This document shows positions 58,301 to 62,056 of a stretch of DNA of 64,000 nucleotides, one piece after another (the stretch's first letter is position 1; every line of letters begins with the position of its first letter). The position numbers and the translations under genes are program-made. Under the pieces are notes generated by a model. It was not told the DNA's origin, made no database searches, and saw only the letters and a list, made by a program, of their open reading frames with translations. Origin of the DNA: Paratinospora sagittata (lineage: Eukaryota; Streptophyta; Magnoliopsida; Ranunculales; Menispermaceae). The stretch spans positions 46,747,554 to 46,811,553 of the forward strand of contig CM069593.1 of NCBI GenBank assembly GCA_035771175.1, read 5' to 3'.

Positions 58301-60041
58301 TTTAATTTAAACAGGTGTTGCCATCATTGGATATGTCAGCTTGTATCAACCCTTGCCCGTCAAGATTGCAGGAGTTCCTTGTGCGCATGGATGTTACAAA
58401 CAGGACAAGTTCAGAGAATTTCCAGCTTCATCAGCTGTCATCTGTTGGACATGAATGGGAAATCTCATCATTGCCACCAGATGGAACAATTTGTCCCTCA
58501 CAAGTATTAAGTGCTGGTCAAGCACTGTCATGTTTCTTTAAGTTGAAGGTCTGTATTGGAATCTTCACTTCAATTACAGTAACTATCATCTTTTATTACT
58601 GAAAAGCTTTGTTATATACTTCTGTACGTGGAGAAGATCCATGAGGATTTCAAACAAATCATTCGATTGGATTTCTTCTGAGGTTCAGCTCACCTTGCAT
58701 AGTTGTGTTAAACTGCTGATTACTTCATTTTGAAATGTATAATAAGTCCTGTTGTTACTGATCTATTTCATAATTCAGAAATGCGATAAATCAACTTGCA
58801 AAGACGCAACATCTCCTCGTACTATTCGTCTTGGAAGTGATGTGAGATTGGGTCCTCAGGATAGCAACAAAACATTGTTTGATGTTTCTAGGGCACCACT
58901 GGCAGATTTCCACCTTCATGAAAGATTCCATCATGGGAAGTCAATTCAGGTCAGTCATTTTATGAATGCCAATTGTGCTATTTCTTACCAAATCTGCCCT
59001 CCCAAGGAAATCCTCTAAACATCACAGTTGGTCATGATAATAACCCGTCAATTATTTTTTTCTTTTGGAGGGTCAAAACATATCTGGAGAAAATTCTCCG
59101 AGTTAAAAAGTTGTCATCATTCAGTCGGGTCTGTTGTGGCCAAACACTTACAAAATCCAATGCATCATGTCGTTACGTAATTCAGTGAATCCATGCATTG
59201 TCTTATCTTGTCTAAGTCTTATGCATTTTGACCTACTCATCTTTCCTACATTGATCAGGGCAATCCAAGGTCGGTTGACTTCATCTTGATATCTCAGCTG
59301 CAAGAAGATACATTAGGCACGTCAGATCCTCCACCACGGCTGCACTCTCACCATGCATGCCATCACAGGCAAGATTCAGTACCGAGGATAATATTTAATT
59401 TTACATTTTCCTTTTCACTCAATCCAACATTCACTGATTTTTTTCTTTTTTTTTTCTTTTTTTTTTCTTTTTTTTTAACTAGCATGGCAAACACAAGTCC
59501 AGTATGGTGCCTAATGGATGGACCAAGGGCCGTAAATCATGACTTTTCTATTTCCCCTTGTGAAATTAAACTTCTCATGACAATCCACAACTCATCAGAT
59601 GCTGTTGCTTCTGTTCGCATCAGTACTTCTGATCCAACATCCAGCAACGATCCATCAAGTGATTCCTCTACAGCGCTTCCTCAATCTCCCGTTTCTTATG
59701 GAAATCAAATAGGATGGCATGATGTGTCTCTGGCAACCGATGTTAAACTAACTTCAGATGTCTTCAGTACTCTATCTGTGAAGCCATCACCATCTCTGTC
59801 ATCTTCTGCAAACACCTCTGCTCCATATGTTTGGTCTGCCGCTAGTTCTACCAGTGTCGAGCTTGGGCCCATGTCCAGTGTTGAGGTTCCTCTCCAAGTT
59901 TGTTTATTCTCACCAGGAACTTACAATCTGTCAAACTACACCCTAAATTGGAACCTTCAACTCTCAGCAGATGGTATAACACAGACATCTGGGACAAGCC
60001 AAGGGCACCCATATTATATTACTGTGTTGCAGTCCCCATAG
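3999..60041 (+). CDS. TRS85: TRAPP complex subunit TRS85/TRAPPC8 homologue, 28 exons
   Basis: Predicted spliced exons: 3999-4161, 4248-4342, 8772-8871, 9824-9928, 10104-10266, 14515-14635, 16238-16300, 16422-16502, 16637-16731, 16872-17010, 19857-19943, 21182-21301, 21381-21512, 21611-21708, 21790-21913, 22049-22156, 26216-26354, 39424-39534, 39629-39710, 39823-39898, 45963-46148, 46268-46378, 47499-47666, 56216-56374, 58315-58548, 58779-58949, 59259-59368, 59483-60041. They sum to 3900 nt, 1299 residues plus stop, without internal stops. The product aligns end to end, from memory, with the Arabidopsis TRS85 protein (about 1270 residues): N-terminal Trs85 region, helical TPR-like middle (about 330-600) and beta-rich C-terminal half. 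In the family, TRS85/TRAPPC8 is a TRAPPIII subunit that helps activate a Rab1/Ypt1-type GTPase in ER-Golgi traffic and autophagy. All introns are GT-AG except intron 27 (GC-AG). The exon 19 donor is the least certain. Assignment to the family is firm; its role here is inferred. Confidence 0.93.
5241..5463. mobile_element. MITE-like element, copy 1
   Basis: It starts GGCTGTCTTTGGTTTGGAAT and ends ATTACAAACCAAATGAGGGC; the ends are imperfect inverted repeats of about 18 bp. The interior is AT-rich and non-coding. The family is unclear because the target-site duplication could not be read. Confidence 0.6.
5493..5745. mobile_element. MITE-like element, copy 2 (tandem)
   Basis: It has the same layout as copy 1 in the same orientation, from GGTCTTTGGTTTGTAATT to GATTACAAACCAAACGAGGCC. 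The terminal inverted repeats are clearer here. The two copies differ by indels and base changes, so the duplication is old or they are separate insertions. Confidence 0.6.
5905..5970 (-). repeat. RTE/SINE 3'-tail-like dispersed repeat
   Basis: The stretch CAACTTAACTCAACAAAG followed by CCCTTTCCCAATTACATGGGG is shared with 11019, 49991, 50173 and 62620. On the minus strand it reads as the known plant RTE-type tail ending in TTGAGTT repeats. Confidence 0.5.
8524..8623. repeat. 50-bp tandem duplication
   Basis: Two adjacent 50-bp units starting GAGATATGTTTTTATCTTTCC differ at about two positions (A/T and G/T). Confidence 0.85.
8772..8871 (+). CDS. TRS85: TRS85 exon 3
   Basis: Residues 87-119 (part), beginning [10 protein letters not shown] and ending in a [10 protein letters not shown] segment. 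The acceptor is TTCCATTCAG and the donor GTAAGT is near-consensus. This is the most diverged part of the N-terminal region. Confidence 0.85.
9824..10266 (+). CDS. TRS85: TRS85 exons 4-5
   Basis: Residues about 120-208. Exon 4 carries the conserved [11 protein letters not shown] block; exon 5 carries [17 protein letters not shown] and MDPKILKHY, hallmarks of plant TRS85. The junction splits a Cys codon. Exon 5 uses a weak GTACTT donor that leads in frame into exon 6. Confidence 0.9.
11015..11290 (-). mobile_element. SINE-like element with RTE-type tail
   Basis: The left end carries the AACTCA...AAAGCCTTTTCCCAACTA tail motif, in reverse. The body shares with 24380-24500 and 49991-50338 a GTAGATTCAT...GTTGATTT...CAACTAGCTA layout. 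It lies back to back with the plus-strand RTE LINE that follows. It could equally be a 5'-truncated RTE LINE. Confidence 0.45.
11340..12730 (+). mobile_element. Decayed RTE-clade LINE
   Basis: Six-frame reading shows fragments in RTE order: [10 protein letters not shown] (reverse-transcriptase block), [15 protein letters not shown] [17 protein letters not shown] and KNGETS, then PYLFALI, and downstream LKERIYKI and the [11 protein letters not shown] tail. Many stops and frameshifts interrupt it. It ends at about 12700-12725 in GTTGAGTTGAGTTGAGTTG, the short tandem-repeat tail usual for RTE elements in place of poly(A). This identifies orientation and clade; the 5' end is uncertain. Confidence 0.65.
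13560..14165. repeat. Element bounded by GCGCCTCA/AAGGCAT palindromic clusters
   Basis: The left cluster (13560-13685) is rich in AGGCATGCC, AGGCGTACGCCT and TGCGCCTCA. The right cluster (14120-14165) reads GCGCCTCACTTCACTTAAGTGTGCACC. Between them is AT-rich non-coding DNA. The arrangement suggests an old non-autonomous DNA element, but I could not define exact ends. Confidence 0.4.
14515..14635 (+). CDS. TRS85: TRS85 exon 6
   Basis: Residues about 209-249, with the conserved [19 protein letters not shown] block. The acceptor follows a long T-rich tract; the donor is GTAAGA. Confidence 0.9.
14862..15080 (-). mobile_element. tRNA-derived SINE
   Basis: On the minus strand there is a Pol III A box-like TTGGTACAGTTGGTAAAG (15053-15070). 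A B box-like AGGTTCAACTCTAG (15020-15033) follows about 35 bp later. The element ends in a T run on the plus strand (14862-14879), which is the poly(A) tail of a minus insertion. It is about 220 bp, a normal plant SINE size. Confidence 0.65.
15520..15868. mobile_element. hAT-type MITE with perfect 8-bp target duplication
   Basis: The terminal inverted repeats are CTATGTTACCTGGACTC at the left and GGGTCCGGGTAACATAG at the right. They are flanked on both sides by ACTAATAT (15512-15519 and 15869-15876). The 8-bp duplication points to the hAT superfamily. 349 bp, non-coding. Confidence 0.8.
16238..17010 (+). CDS. TRS85: TRS85 exons 7-10
   Basis: Residues 250-375 in four short exons (16238-16300, 16422-16502, 16637-16731, 16872-17010). 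Diagnostic blocks are [32 protein letters not shown] and [20 protein letters not shown]. The start of the helical-repeat part is here. Introns are small (121-140 bp). Confidence 0.9.
17011..18480. other. First half of TRS85 intron 10, unassigned
   Basis: About 17200-18460 is richer in G/C than typical intron DNA here and has short frames at 17967-18331 on the plus strand, none recognisable. It may be the remains of a transposon or processed sequence. I cannot assign it. Confidence 0.35.
18500..18980 (-). mobile_element. L1-type LINE remnant, 3' ORF2
   Basis: A 125-residue minus frame (18534-18911) shows the zf-RVT end of plant L1 ORF2: [12 protein letters not shown], an [13 protein letters not shown] block and GYSFGDW. 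Upstream frame shifts. 5'-truncated. Confidence 0.75.
19857..19943 (+). CDS. TRS85: TRS85 exon 11
   Basis: Residues 376-404, [20 protein letters not shown] onward, a strongly conserved block of the family. Phase 0 at both ends. Confidence 0.92.
19944..21181. other. TRS85 intron 11, no feature seen
   Basis: 1.2 kb of AT-rich DNA with T runs. No transposon ends or coding frames recognised. Confidence 0.6.
21182..22156 (+). CDS. TRS85: TRS85 exons 12-16
   Basis: Residues 405-598 in five exons (21182-21301, 21381-21512, 21611-21708, 21790-21913, 22049-22156). Blocks include [36 protein letters not shown] and the FEDHRTYGS segment. This is the compact, TE-free core of the gene, with introns of 79-135 bp. 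Confidence 0.93.
23090..23315. other. Possible organelle-derived insert in intron 16
   Basis: About 225 bp with clearly higher G/C and no A/T runs, in style like plant mitochondrial spacer DNA (for example TCTTTCGGGTCAGCGCC and AAAAGCTTGGCAACGAGAG). It lies in otherwise very AT-rich intron DNA. The assignment rests on composition and general resemblance only. Confidence 0.3.
23320..25200. other. Middle of intron 16, mostly featureless
   Basis: AT-rich. About 24380-24500 resembles the body of the SINE-like element at 11015-11290. A GCGAGGCGAGGCATG cluster lies at 24689. Nothing else assigned. Confidence 0.45.
25233..25515. mobile_element. Tourist (PIF/Harbinger)-type MITE
   Basis: Long terminal inverted repeats: GGGTGTGTTTGATAGCTGAG at the left and CTTAGCTATCAAACACACCC at the right, continuing inward through GAAAATTTTC. 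They are flanked by TAA on both sides (25230-25232, 25516-25518), the 3-bp duplication of this superfamily. 283 bp. Confidence 0.85.
25640..25810. repeat. AGGCTTAAGCCT-type palindromic repeat cluster
   Basis: Dense GAGGCTTAAG, CAAGGCTTCAAGCCTTGAGG and GCCTCGAGGC motifs, related to clusters at 13560, 14700, 16035 and 44780. A MITE remnant is likely, but ends are not defined. Confidence 0.4.
25999..26020. repeat. (AT)n microsatellite
   Basis: About 11 AT units in intron 16, shortly before exon 17. Confidence 0.85.
26216..26354 (+). CDS. TRS85: TRS85 exon 17
   Basis: Residues 599-644, from [17 protein letters not shown] to the TICVAGE segment that opens the C-terminal beta-rich half. The donor GTGTGT begins the 13-kb intron 17. 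Confidence 0.9.
27443..28520 (+). mobile_element. L1-type LINE fragment (reverse transcriptase), split by a solo LTR
   Basis: A plus frame (27527-27889) carries RT blocks: [21 protein letters not shown], a decayed FSNDTLL in place of YADDT, and [15 protein letters not shown]. After the LTR at 28018-28414 the frame resumes with [21 protein letters not shown], so the LTR landed within the codons after GGWKRGF. Both ends are truncated. Confidence 0.75.
28018..28414 (+). mobile_element. Solo LTR
   Basis: It begins TGATGTATAATG and ends GACGAATATACATCA, matching in the opposite orientation the LTR pair at 40508-40927 and 42760-43162. The flanks are CTTTA (left) and CTTTC (right), a 5-bp target duplication with one later change. 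No internal region is present. Confidence 0.8.
28580..29080 (-). mobile_element. L1-type LINE remnant
   Basis: A minus frame (28847-29032) reads [20 protein letters not shown], a block just after the reverse transcriptase in plant L1s. Flanking frames are broken. Confidence 0.6.
29081..31803. other. Intron 17 spacer before the copia element
   Basis: AT-rich with many A and T runs. Apart from the SINE at 30345-30495 no element was recognised. A stretch at about 30560-30780 (short inverted GATCTATTCAAAAGATTGGG and TTTTTTGAATAGATCAATAA) may be a foldback. Confidence 0.45.
30345..30495 (-). mobile_element. tRNA-derived SINE
   Basis: The minus strand has an A box-like TTTGACGCAATGATTAAGG (30460-30478) and a B box-like GGTCACGGGTTCAAATC about 30 bp on. 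GATTGCGTACATCATTCC follows, a sequence well known from plant SINEs with this head. No clear tail. Confidence 0.65.
31804..32087 (+). repeat. Copia 5' LTR
   Basis: TGTTGG...TTTCA, 284 bp, directly followed by the primer-binding site. It differs from the 3' LTR by scattered substitutions and small indels, so the insertion is not recent. Confidence 0.88.
32149..33010 (+). pseudogene. Copia gag, frameshifted
   Basis: Starts at ATG 32149 with the [12 protein letters not shown] block of copia Gag and continues [11 protein letters not shown] frameshift near 32505 moves the reading to another frame ([18 protein letters not shown]). A further shift near 32850-33000 breaks the zinc knuckle, of which only WCDHCK remains legible. 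Confidence 0.8.
33011..34432 (+). pseudogene. Copia protease and integrase region, interrupted by a stop
   Basis: The open frame 32951-34075 holds the protease active-site region as [10 protein letters not shown], where copia elements normally have DSGAS, then a gag-pre-integrase [10 protein letters not shown] block and the integrase core around HGDIWG and VTFIDDHTR. An in-frame TAG (34073-34075) follows GGEYF. The frame reopens to 34432 with [17 protein letters not shown]. Confidence 0.85.
35090..35903 (+). pseudogene. Copia reverse transcriptase, broken
   Basis: RT blocks are legible: [34 protein letters not shown] and the catalytic YVDD (codons at 35661-35672). In-frame stops occur near 35162, 35352 and 35532. 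The L1 insertion at 35904 cuts the region after [10 protein letters not shown]. Confidence 0.85.
35904..37946 (+). mobile_element. 5'-truncated L1 LINE inside the copia element
   Basis: It is flanked by the 13-bp duplication ACCAAGAGCAAAA (35891-35903 and 37947-37959) and ends in poly(A) at 37931-37947. It starts in mid reverse transcriptase (YDMVDWDFL), followed by [21 protein letters not shown] and a YVDDT catalytic box. The zf-RVT tail follows, ending in [14 protein letters not shown]. Frames are broken in several places. The copia sequence resumes directly after the duplication. Confidence 0.93.
37966..38667 (+). pseudogene. Copia RNase H, split by one stop
   Basis: [30 protein letters not shown] and a TGA at 38269-38271; the frame reopens with [14 protein letters not shown], the [15 protein letters not shown] block and ADILTKGL. 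All catalytic-region motifs are recognisable. Confidence 0.88.
38675..38950 (+). repeat. Copia 3' LTR
   Basis: Preceded by the polypurine tract and followed by AAAAA. Matches 31804-32087 with small indels; the last bases read TTTAA in place of TTTCA. Confidence 0.88.
39012..39281. repeat. 135-bp tandem duplication
   Basis: Two adjacent units starting ATCATAGTTCTTCATGGTG, both with GAACCTTCCAGCCATTTTT and a GATTGATCATTTAGTGG core, at a 135-bp offset with a few differences. It lies shortly before exon 18. Confidence 0.8.
39424..39898 (+). CDS. TRS85: TRS85 exons 18-20
   Basis: Residues 644-734 in three exons (39424-39534, 39629-39710, 39823-39898). Exon 18 carries [16 protein letters not shown]; exon 20 carries EFDFSLGG. 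For exon 19 the donor TTG/GTATTT at 39710 is the only nearby choice that keeps frame; a GTTGGT at 39707 would break it. Confidence 0.83.
40508..40927 (-). repeat. 3' LTR of the minus-oriented element
   Basis: About 420 bp, matching 42760-43162 and, inverted, the solo LTR at 28018-28414. Confidence 0.82.
40998..41885 (+). mobile_element. Non-autonomous hAT element, copy 1
   Basis: It starts CAAGGATCGAAAAAT and ends AATTTTTGAACCATG; the ends are inverted repeats with a few mismatches. A perfect 8-bp duplication GTACGGAG flanks it (40990-40997 and 41886-41893). 888 bp, no transposase frame. It is inserted in the LTR element, so it is younger than that. A second copy is at 52114-52969. Confidence 0.85.
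42060..42717 (-). pseudogene. gag-like remnant of the LTR element
   Basis: A start ATG at 42715-42717 opens [20 protein letters not shown], which stops after 60 residues. A second frame (42429 down to 42103) is Asp/Glu-rich and ends in a [12 protein letters not shown] block resembling the spacer after Gag in Ty3/gypsy elements. Broken by a stop and frameshift. No protease motif follows. Confidence 0.5.
42760..43162 (-). repeat. 5' LTR of the minus-oriented element
   Basis: About 403 bp with TG...CA ends; directly adjacent to the primer-binding site on its left side in plus coordinates. Confidence 0.82.
43309..43808. mobile_element. Inverted (head-to-head) dimer of a tRNA-derived SINE
   Basis: The left arm (43309-43553) and right arm (43555-43808) are inverted copies meeting at the palindrome ACCATTGAGCCAATGGT (43546-43562). 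Outer ends read GTCACACCCTGGGTTGCACA and TGTGCAACCCAGGATGTGAC. Each arm has its own Pol III boxes starting at the centre: A box-like TTGGCTCAATGGTTACTC (left, reversed) and TGGTTCAGTGGCTACTCC (right), with B box-like GAGTTCGATTCTGG and GAGTTCGACTTGGG. An AAAAG-like sequence flanks both sides. A transcript would form a hairpin of about 240 bp. Confidence 0.85.
43855..44370. mobile_element. Tourist (PIF/Harbinger)-like MITE
   Basis: The left end GGTGGTGCTTAGTAACTCTA pairs with the inverted right end TAGAGTTACCAAACACTATC at 16 of 20 positions, with TAA on both sides (43852-43854, 44371-44373). 516 bp, AT-rich, non-coding. It starts only 46 bp after the SINE dimer. Confidence 0.65.
44780..44930. 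repeat. GAGGCGTA/TACGCCTC palindromic repeat cluster
   Basis: GAGGCGTAACCCTCG, GAGGTGTAAGCCTCG, CAATCCTCAAGGC and TTGAGGCGTATGCCTCAA occur within 150 bp. Same family style as 25640-25810. Confidence 0.4.
44942..45313 (-). mobile_element. 5'-truncated L1 LINE
   Basis: Plus-strand poly-T at 44943-44964 is the poly(A) tail of a minus insertion. The 13-bp duplication CTAGACCATCATC flanks it (44929-44941 and 45314-45326). The body resembles the 3' end of the other L1 copies here (TTTCGTTCCAACCAAAGGC). 372 bp. Confidence 0.82.
45963..46378 (+). CDS. TRS85: TRS85 exons 21-22
   Basis: Residues 735-833 (45963-46148, 46268-46378). Blocks are [20 protein letters not shown], a basic KGRRKA segment, and SLPRLEG through LVLELRNQS. 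Both introns around them have consensus-like borders. Confidence 0.92.
46379..47498. other. TRS85 intron 22
   Basis: 1.1 kb AT-rich DNA with a (TG)n microsatellite at 47382-47404 preceded by AT repeats. No transposon recognised. Confidence 0.6.
47382..47404. repeat. (TG)n microsatellite
   Basis: About 11 TG units, about 95 bp before exon 23. Confidence 0.9.
47499..47666 (+). CDS. TRS85: TRS85 exon 23
   Basis: Residues 834-889, opening [15 protein letters not shown]. It is followed by the 8.5-kb intron 23, filled with LINEs. Confidence 0.9.
48061..48518 (-). mobile_element. 5'-truncated L1 LINE
   Basis: The 13-bp duplication AATCTCAACTGTT lies at 48048-48060 and 48519-48531. A long T run at 48068-48094 marks the poly(A) end of a minus insertion. 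The body encodes the final L1 ORF2 residues ([12 protein letters not shown]) on the minus strand. 458 bp. Confidence 0.82.
48890..49690 (-). mobile_element. L1 LINE fragment, zf-RVT region
   Basis: Minus frames 49390-49632 ([20 protein letters not shown]) and 49049-49339 ([18 protein letters not shown]), then a [15 protein letters not shown] block near 48940. Frames change between blocks. 49700-49888 may continue the element. Confidence 0.72.
49991..50338 (-). repeat. Tandem pair of SINE/RTE-tail repeats
   Basis: Two copies of about 165 bp (49991-50158 and 50173-50338), both CAACTTAACAAAGCCTTTTT at the left and CCATCCRTGCATCACGTA at the right. They differ at a few positions and share the tail motif of the element at 11015. 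Confidence 0.65.
50550..51960 (-). mobile_element. L1 LINE fragment, 3' half of ORF2
   Basis: Minus frames 51527-51817 ([20 protein letters not shown]) and 51114-51473 ([39 protein letters not shown]) are followed by broken zf-RVT sequence down to about 50550. 5'-truncated and frameshifted. Confidence 0.75.
52114..52969 (+). mobile_element. Non-autonomous hAT element, copy 2
   Basis: Same orientation and ends as 40998-41885 (CAAGGATC... to ...GAACCATG). The 8-bp flanks are CTTACAAT (52106-52113) and CTCACAAT (52970-52977), differing at one base. 856 bp, slightly shorter than copy 1 through internal deletions. Confidence 0.82.
52965..53362. repeat. 199-bp tandem duplication, practically perfect
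   Basis: Unit 1 (52965-53163) begins CCATGCTCACAATCAAGAAC, which includes the last five bases of the hAT element; unit 2 (53164-53362) repeats it with no difference that I can see until the final bases. A recent event or an assembly artefact. Confidence 0.85.
53363..53989. other. Intron 23 spacer
   Basis: No reading frame or repeat end recognised. It could be decayed retrotransposon DNA. Confidence 0.4.
53990..56085 (+). mobile_element. L1 LINE fragment (outer), interrupted by a second L1
   Basis: The left part (53990-54356) reads [12 protein letters not shown] in one frame. After the inner L1 the sequence resumes with a VPSKVKFLG block near 55510 and a 142-residue frame (55586-56014) carrying [27 protein letters not shown] and GYGVGDW. 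It ends in poly(A) at about 56073-56083, some 130 bp before exon 24. Confidence 0.75.
54357..55476 (+). mobile_element. 5'-truncated L1 LINE nested in another L1
   Basis: An 11-bp duplication, CATAGTCTAAT at 54346-54356 and CATGGTCTAAT at 55477-55487 (one change), flanks it. An open frame of 272 residues (54427-55245) covers the zf-RVT region: [69 protein letters not shown]. It ends in an A-rich tail at 55463-55475. Confidence 0.85.
56216..56374 (+). CDS. TRS85: TRS85 exon 24
   Basis: Residues 890-942, with the conserved [16 protein letters not shown] and [11 protein letters not shown] blocks. Phase 0 at both ends, acceptor TCTTGCAG. Confidence 0.92.
56470..57420 (-). mobile_element. L1 LINE fragment with open zf-RVT frame
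   Basis: Poly-T at 56470-56481 is the tail of a minus insertion. A 223-residue minus frame (56615-57286) carries [49 protein letters not shown] and [10 protein letters not shown]. The frame contains a run of seven Pro from the G tract at 57130-57153. The 5' end is truncated near 57420. Confidence 0.82.
57130..57153. repeat. Poly-G tract (24 nt)
   Basis: 24 consecutive G on the plus strand, within the L1 frame. Very unusual in this AT-rich region. Confidence 0.9.
57421..58314. other. Rest of TRS85 intron 24
   Basis: A short hairpin TAGGCTTTTG...CAAAAGCCTA lies at 57409-57434 across the L1 end. A (CA)n microsatellite lies at 57936-57953. No gene. Confidence 0.55.
58315..60041 (+). CDS. TRS85: TRS85 exons 25-28 and stop
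   Basis: Residues 943-1299 (58315-58548, 58779-58949, 59259-59368, 59483-60041). Blocks are [50 protein letters not shown] and the C-terminal [11 protein letters not shown]. Intron 27 (59369-59482) is GC-AG: the donor is CAG/GCAAGA and the acceptor follows a long T/C tract. It is 114 bp, an exact multiple of three, and has no stop in the reading frame. Confidence 0.92.
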
Positions 60042-60104
60042 GTTGTTACAACACGTTTTTTTATTTTTTAGCCGCTTCATCATACGTCAGTTGTACCATT
60101 TTCA

Positions 60105-60110
60105 AATAAA
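60105..60110 (+). terminator. Candidate poly(A) signal of TRS85
   Basis: AATAAA 64 bp after the TRS85 stop codon, in AT-rich 3' sequence. Position and sequence fit a plant near-upstream element; not proven. Confidence 0.5.
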
Positions 60111-60111
60111 T

Positions 60112-61159
60112 TATAGCAAGTTTTATTATTTTGACACAGACGCAGCTTCCATTTATATTATTCATCTCATCATTGTCGCTCATCATCTGAAGCAGCGCCC
60201 AAAAAAATTGAATGAATGAAGTGCAATGGATTTGATCATTTGATTGAGTTCAGATATCATTTAATAAGAACTGGAAGTTAACCTCTATTGCAAGTGAGGA
60301 TTGGTTGTAGAGCTTTTTTTAAGCTCAAATGAAGTTACCAAATAGGCTCCCAAAATCTTATATTTTTCTTTAAAAAAATTAATTAAGTAGTTGTATGCAT
60401 TAGAAAATGTTGTTCTTTGGATATATACGTTTAACAAATCTCAATTTGTGTAATAATTCAAAGAATATGGAGGTGTAATTATAAAAGCAATTGTATTTTT
60501 TTTTTTTTTTTTAGTTAATATTATACACACTCATTCGAGCAATCCGTCTTTAGATAAATGTTAAAATGTTGGATAAGCATCTGGATTAAATCAAATTATT
60601 AATAAGAACTGTGACCTTCAACAATTGGACAGAGAAAGTCATCTAAATATATCTTAAAGTTGAGGAAGCTATGAAGTTGATCCAGTAACATACGCTGAAG
60701 TAGATCATAATTCCTTCAAATATATTAATTTGTAGACCTTTGACAAGCGCGTTTTGAAGGGAAGCATGGTTGAAAATCAGAAGCTTCTGTAACATCAAGT
60801 CTTTTGAAAAACTCAAGAAAAATACCATTTCTTCCTTCTTCCAAGAAAGATCATTTGTGAAAAAAGTCATCAAAATCACAATCCCTCTCTATTTTATTAT
60901 ATCGAGCATCCAATTTGATTCTTATTTTAATGCAAATAAGAACATGAAGACTTCTTACCAAGAACAAGACTTATTTGACTAGTCTCACCAAAGCGAAGCA
61001 GCCACAAAAGAAATGCCCCAAAACCACACGGTTCCTTCCAAACACAACTGCTTGCTTTTCTCTCTTCCTCTTAGTTCCAATCCATAACCTCTCCACCCCC
61101 AATTTCACAATTTCTAGATTATCTACAATCATCGAACATCTTCTCTAAAAATCCCAACT
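60112..61159. other. Spacer between TRS85 and the syntaxin gene; promoter of the latter
   Basis: AT-rich. The last 150 bp become C/T-rich (CTTTTCTCTCTTCCTCTTAG), typical of a plant 5' leader. No convincing TATA box chosen. Confidence 0.5.
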
Positions 61160-62056
61160 ATGAACGATCTTCTCTCCCAATCCTTCTCTGAATCCAGAGA
61201 GAAAAACAACGACGTTGCTCAAATTCAAATGACCACAACAACAACAGGTCCCAATCTAGATATTTTTTTCCAACAAGTAGAAGTAATCAAAACCGAACTC
61301 ACAGAATTCCAGAACCTGCACCAGAAGCTCCATGAATCCCACGAACAAAGCAAGACGCTCCACAACGCCAAGTCCGTCAAGGAACTCCGTTACCGGATGG
61401 ACTCGGACGTCGCGCTCGCTCTCAAGACCGCCAAGTCCATCAAATCCAGACTCGAGTCCCTCGGTCGTGACAACGCTGCGTGCCGGAACCTCCCAGGCTC
61501 TGGTCCCGGATCTTCATCGGACCGGACAAGAACTTCAGTTGTCAACAGTATAATCAAAACTTTTAAATATTCAATGGATCGATTCAACGACCTGAGACAG
61601 AAAGTCTCTTCGGAATACAAAGAGACCGTGGAGCGTCGGTACTACACGGTTACGGGAGAGAAAGCGGATGAGAAAACGATCGAGTTGTTGATATCTTCTG
61701 GAGAGAGCGAGACGTTTATGCAGAGAGCGATTGAGGAGCAAGGGAGAGGGAGAGTTATGGATACGATTGCAGAGATTCAGGAGAGGCGAGAGGCGGTGAG
61801 AGAGATTGAGAGGAGCTTGTTGGAATTGCATCAGGTGTTCTTGGATTTGAGCGTTTTGGTTGAGGCGCAAGGAGAGCAATTGGATGATATAGAGAGCCAA
61901 GTGGCTAGGGCCAATTCGTTTGTTCGTGGTGGAACGAATCAGTTGCAAACTGCGAAGAAGCATCAGAAGAATAGCAGGAAATGGACTTGTATTGGGATCA
62001 TTCTGCTGCTTATTATTATTCTCGTTATCGTTCTTCCCATCGTTCTTCGAAAGTAG
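61160..62056 (+). CDS. Qa-SNARE syntaxin, SYP12-type, intronless
   Basis: 298 residues. Starts MNDLLSQSF, the start shared by plant SYP1 syntaxins. Residues about 31-155 form the helical Habc region with the HEQSKTLHNAKSVKELR block. SGPGSSSDRTRTSV (114-127) is typical of SYP121/122/124 relatives. EYKETVERRYYTVTGEKADE follows at 152-171. The SNARE helix runs about 200-262, with the zero-layer Gln in VEAQG (Q237). A C-terminal membrane anchor (about 276-295) ends in VLRK without the long tail of SYP121/122. In the family these proteins sit at the plasma membrane and drive secretory vesicle fusion. The single exon fits the SYP12 group. A distant AATAAA lies at 62346-62351. I cannot decide between the SYP121/122 and SYP123-125 branches. 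Confidence 0.92.
   Translation: MNDLLSQSFSESREKNNDVAQIQMTTTTTGPNLDIFFQQVEVIKTELTEFQNLHQKLHESHEQSKTLHNAKSVKELRYRMDSDVALALKTAKSIKSRLESLGRDNAACRNLPGSGPGSSSDRTRTSVVNSIIKTFKYSMDRFNDLRQKVSSEYKETVERRYYTVTGEKADEKTIELLISSGESETFMQRAIEEQGRGRVMDTIAEIQERREAVREIERSLLELHQVFLDLSVLVEAQGEQLDDIESQVARANSFVRGGTNQLQTAKKHQKNSRKWTCIGIILLLIIILVIVLPIVLRK

Noticed and set aside
59286..60041. Single uninterrupted 251-residue frame across the end of TRS85
   Set aside because: It reads through the GC-AG intron; the Phe-rich insert is absent from the family and has good splice borders. Kept as two exons.
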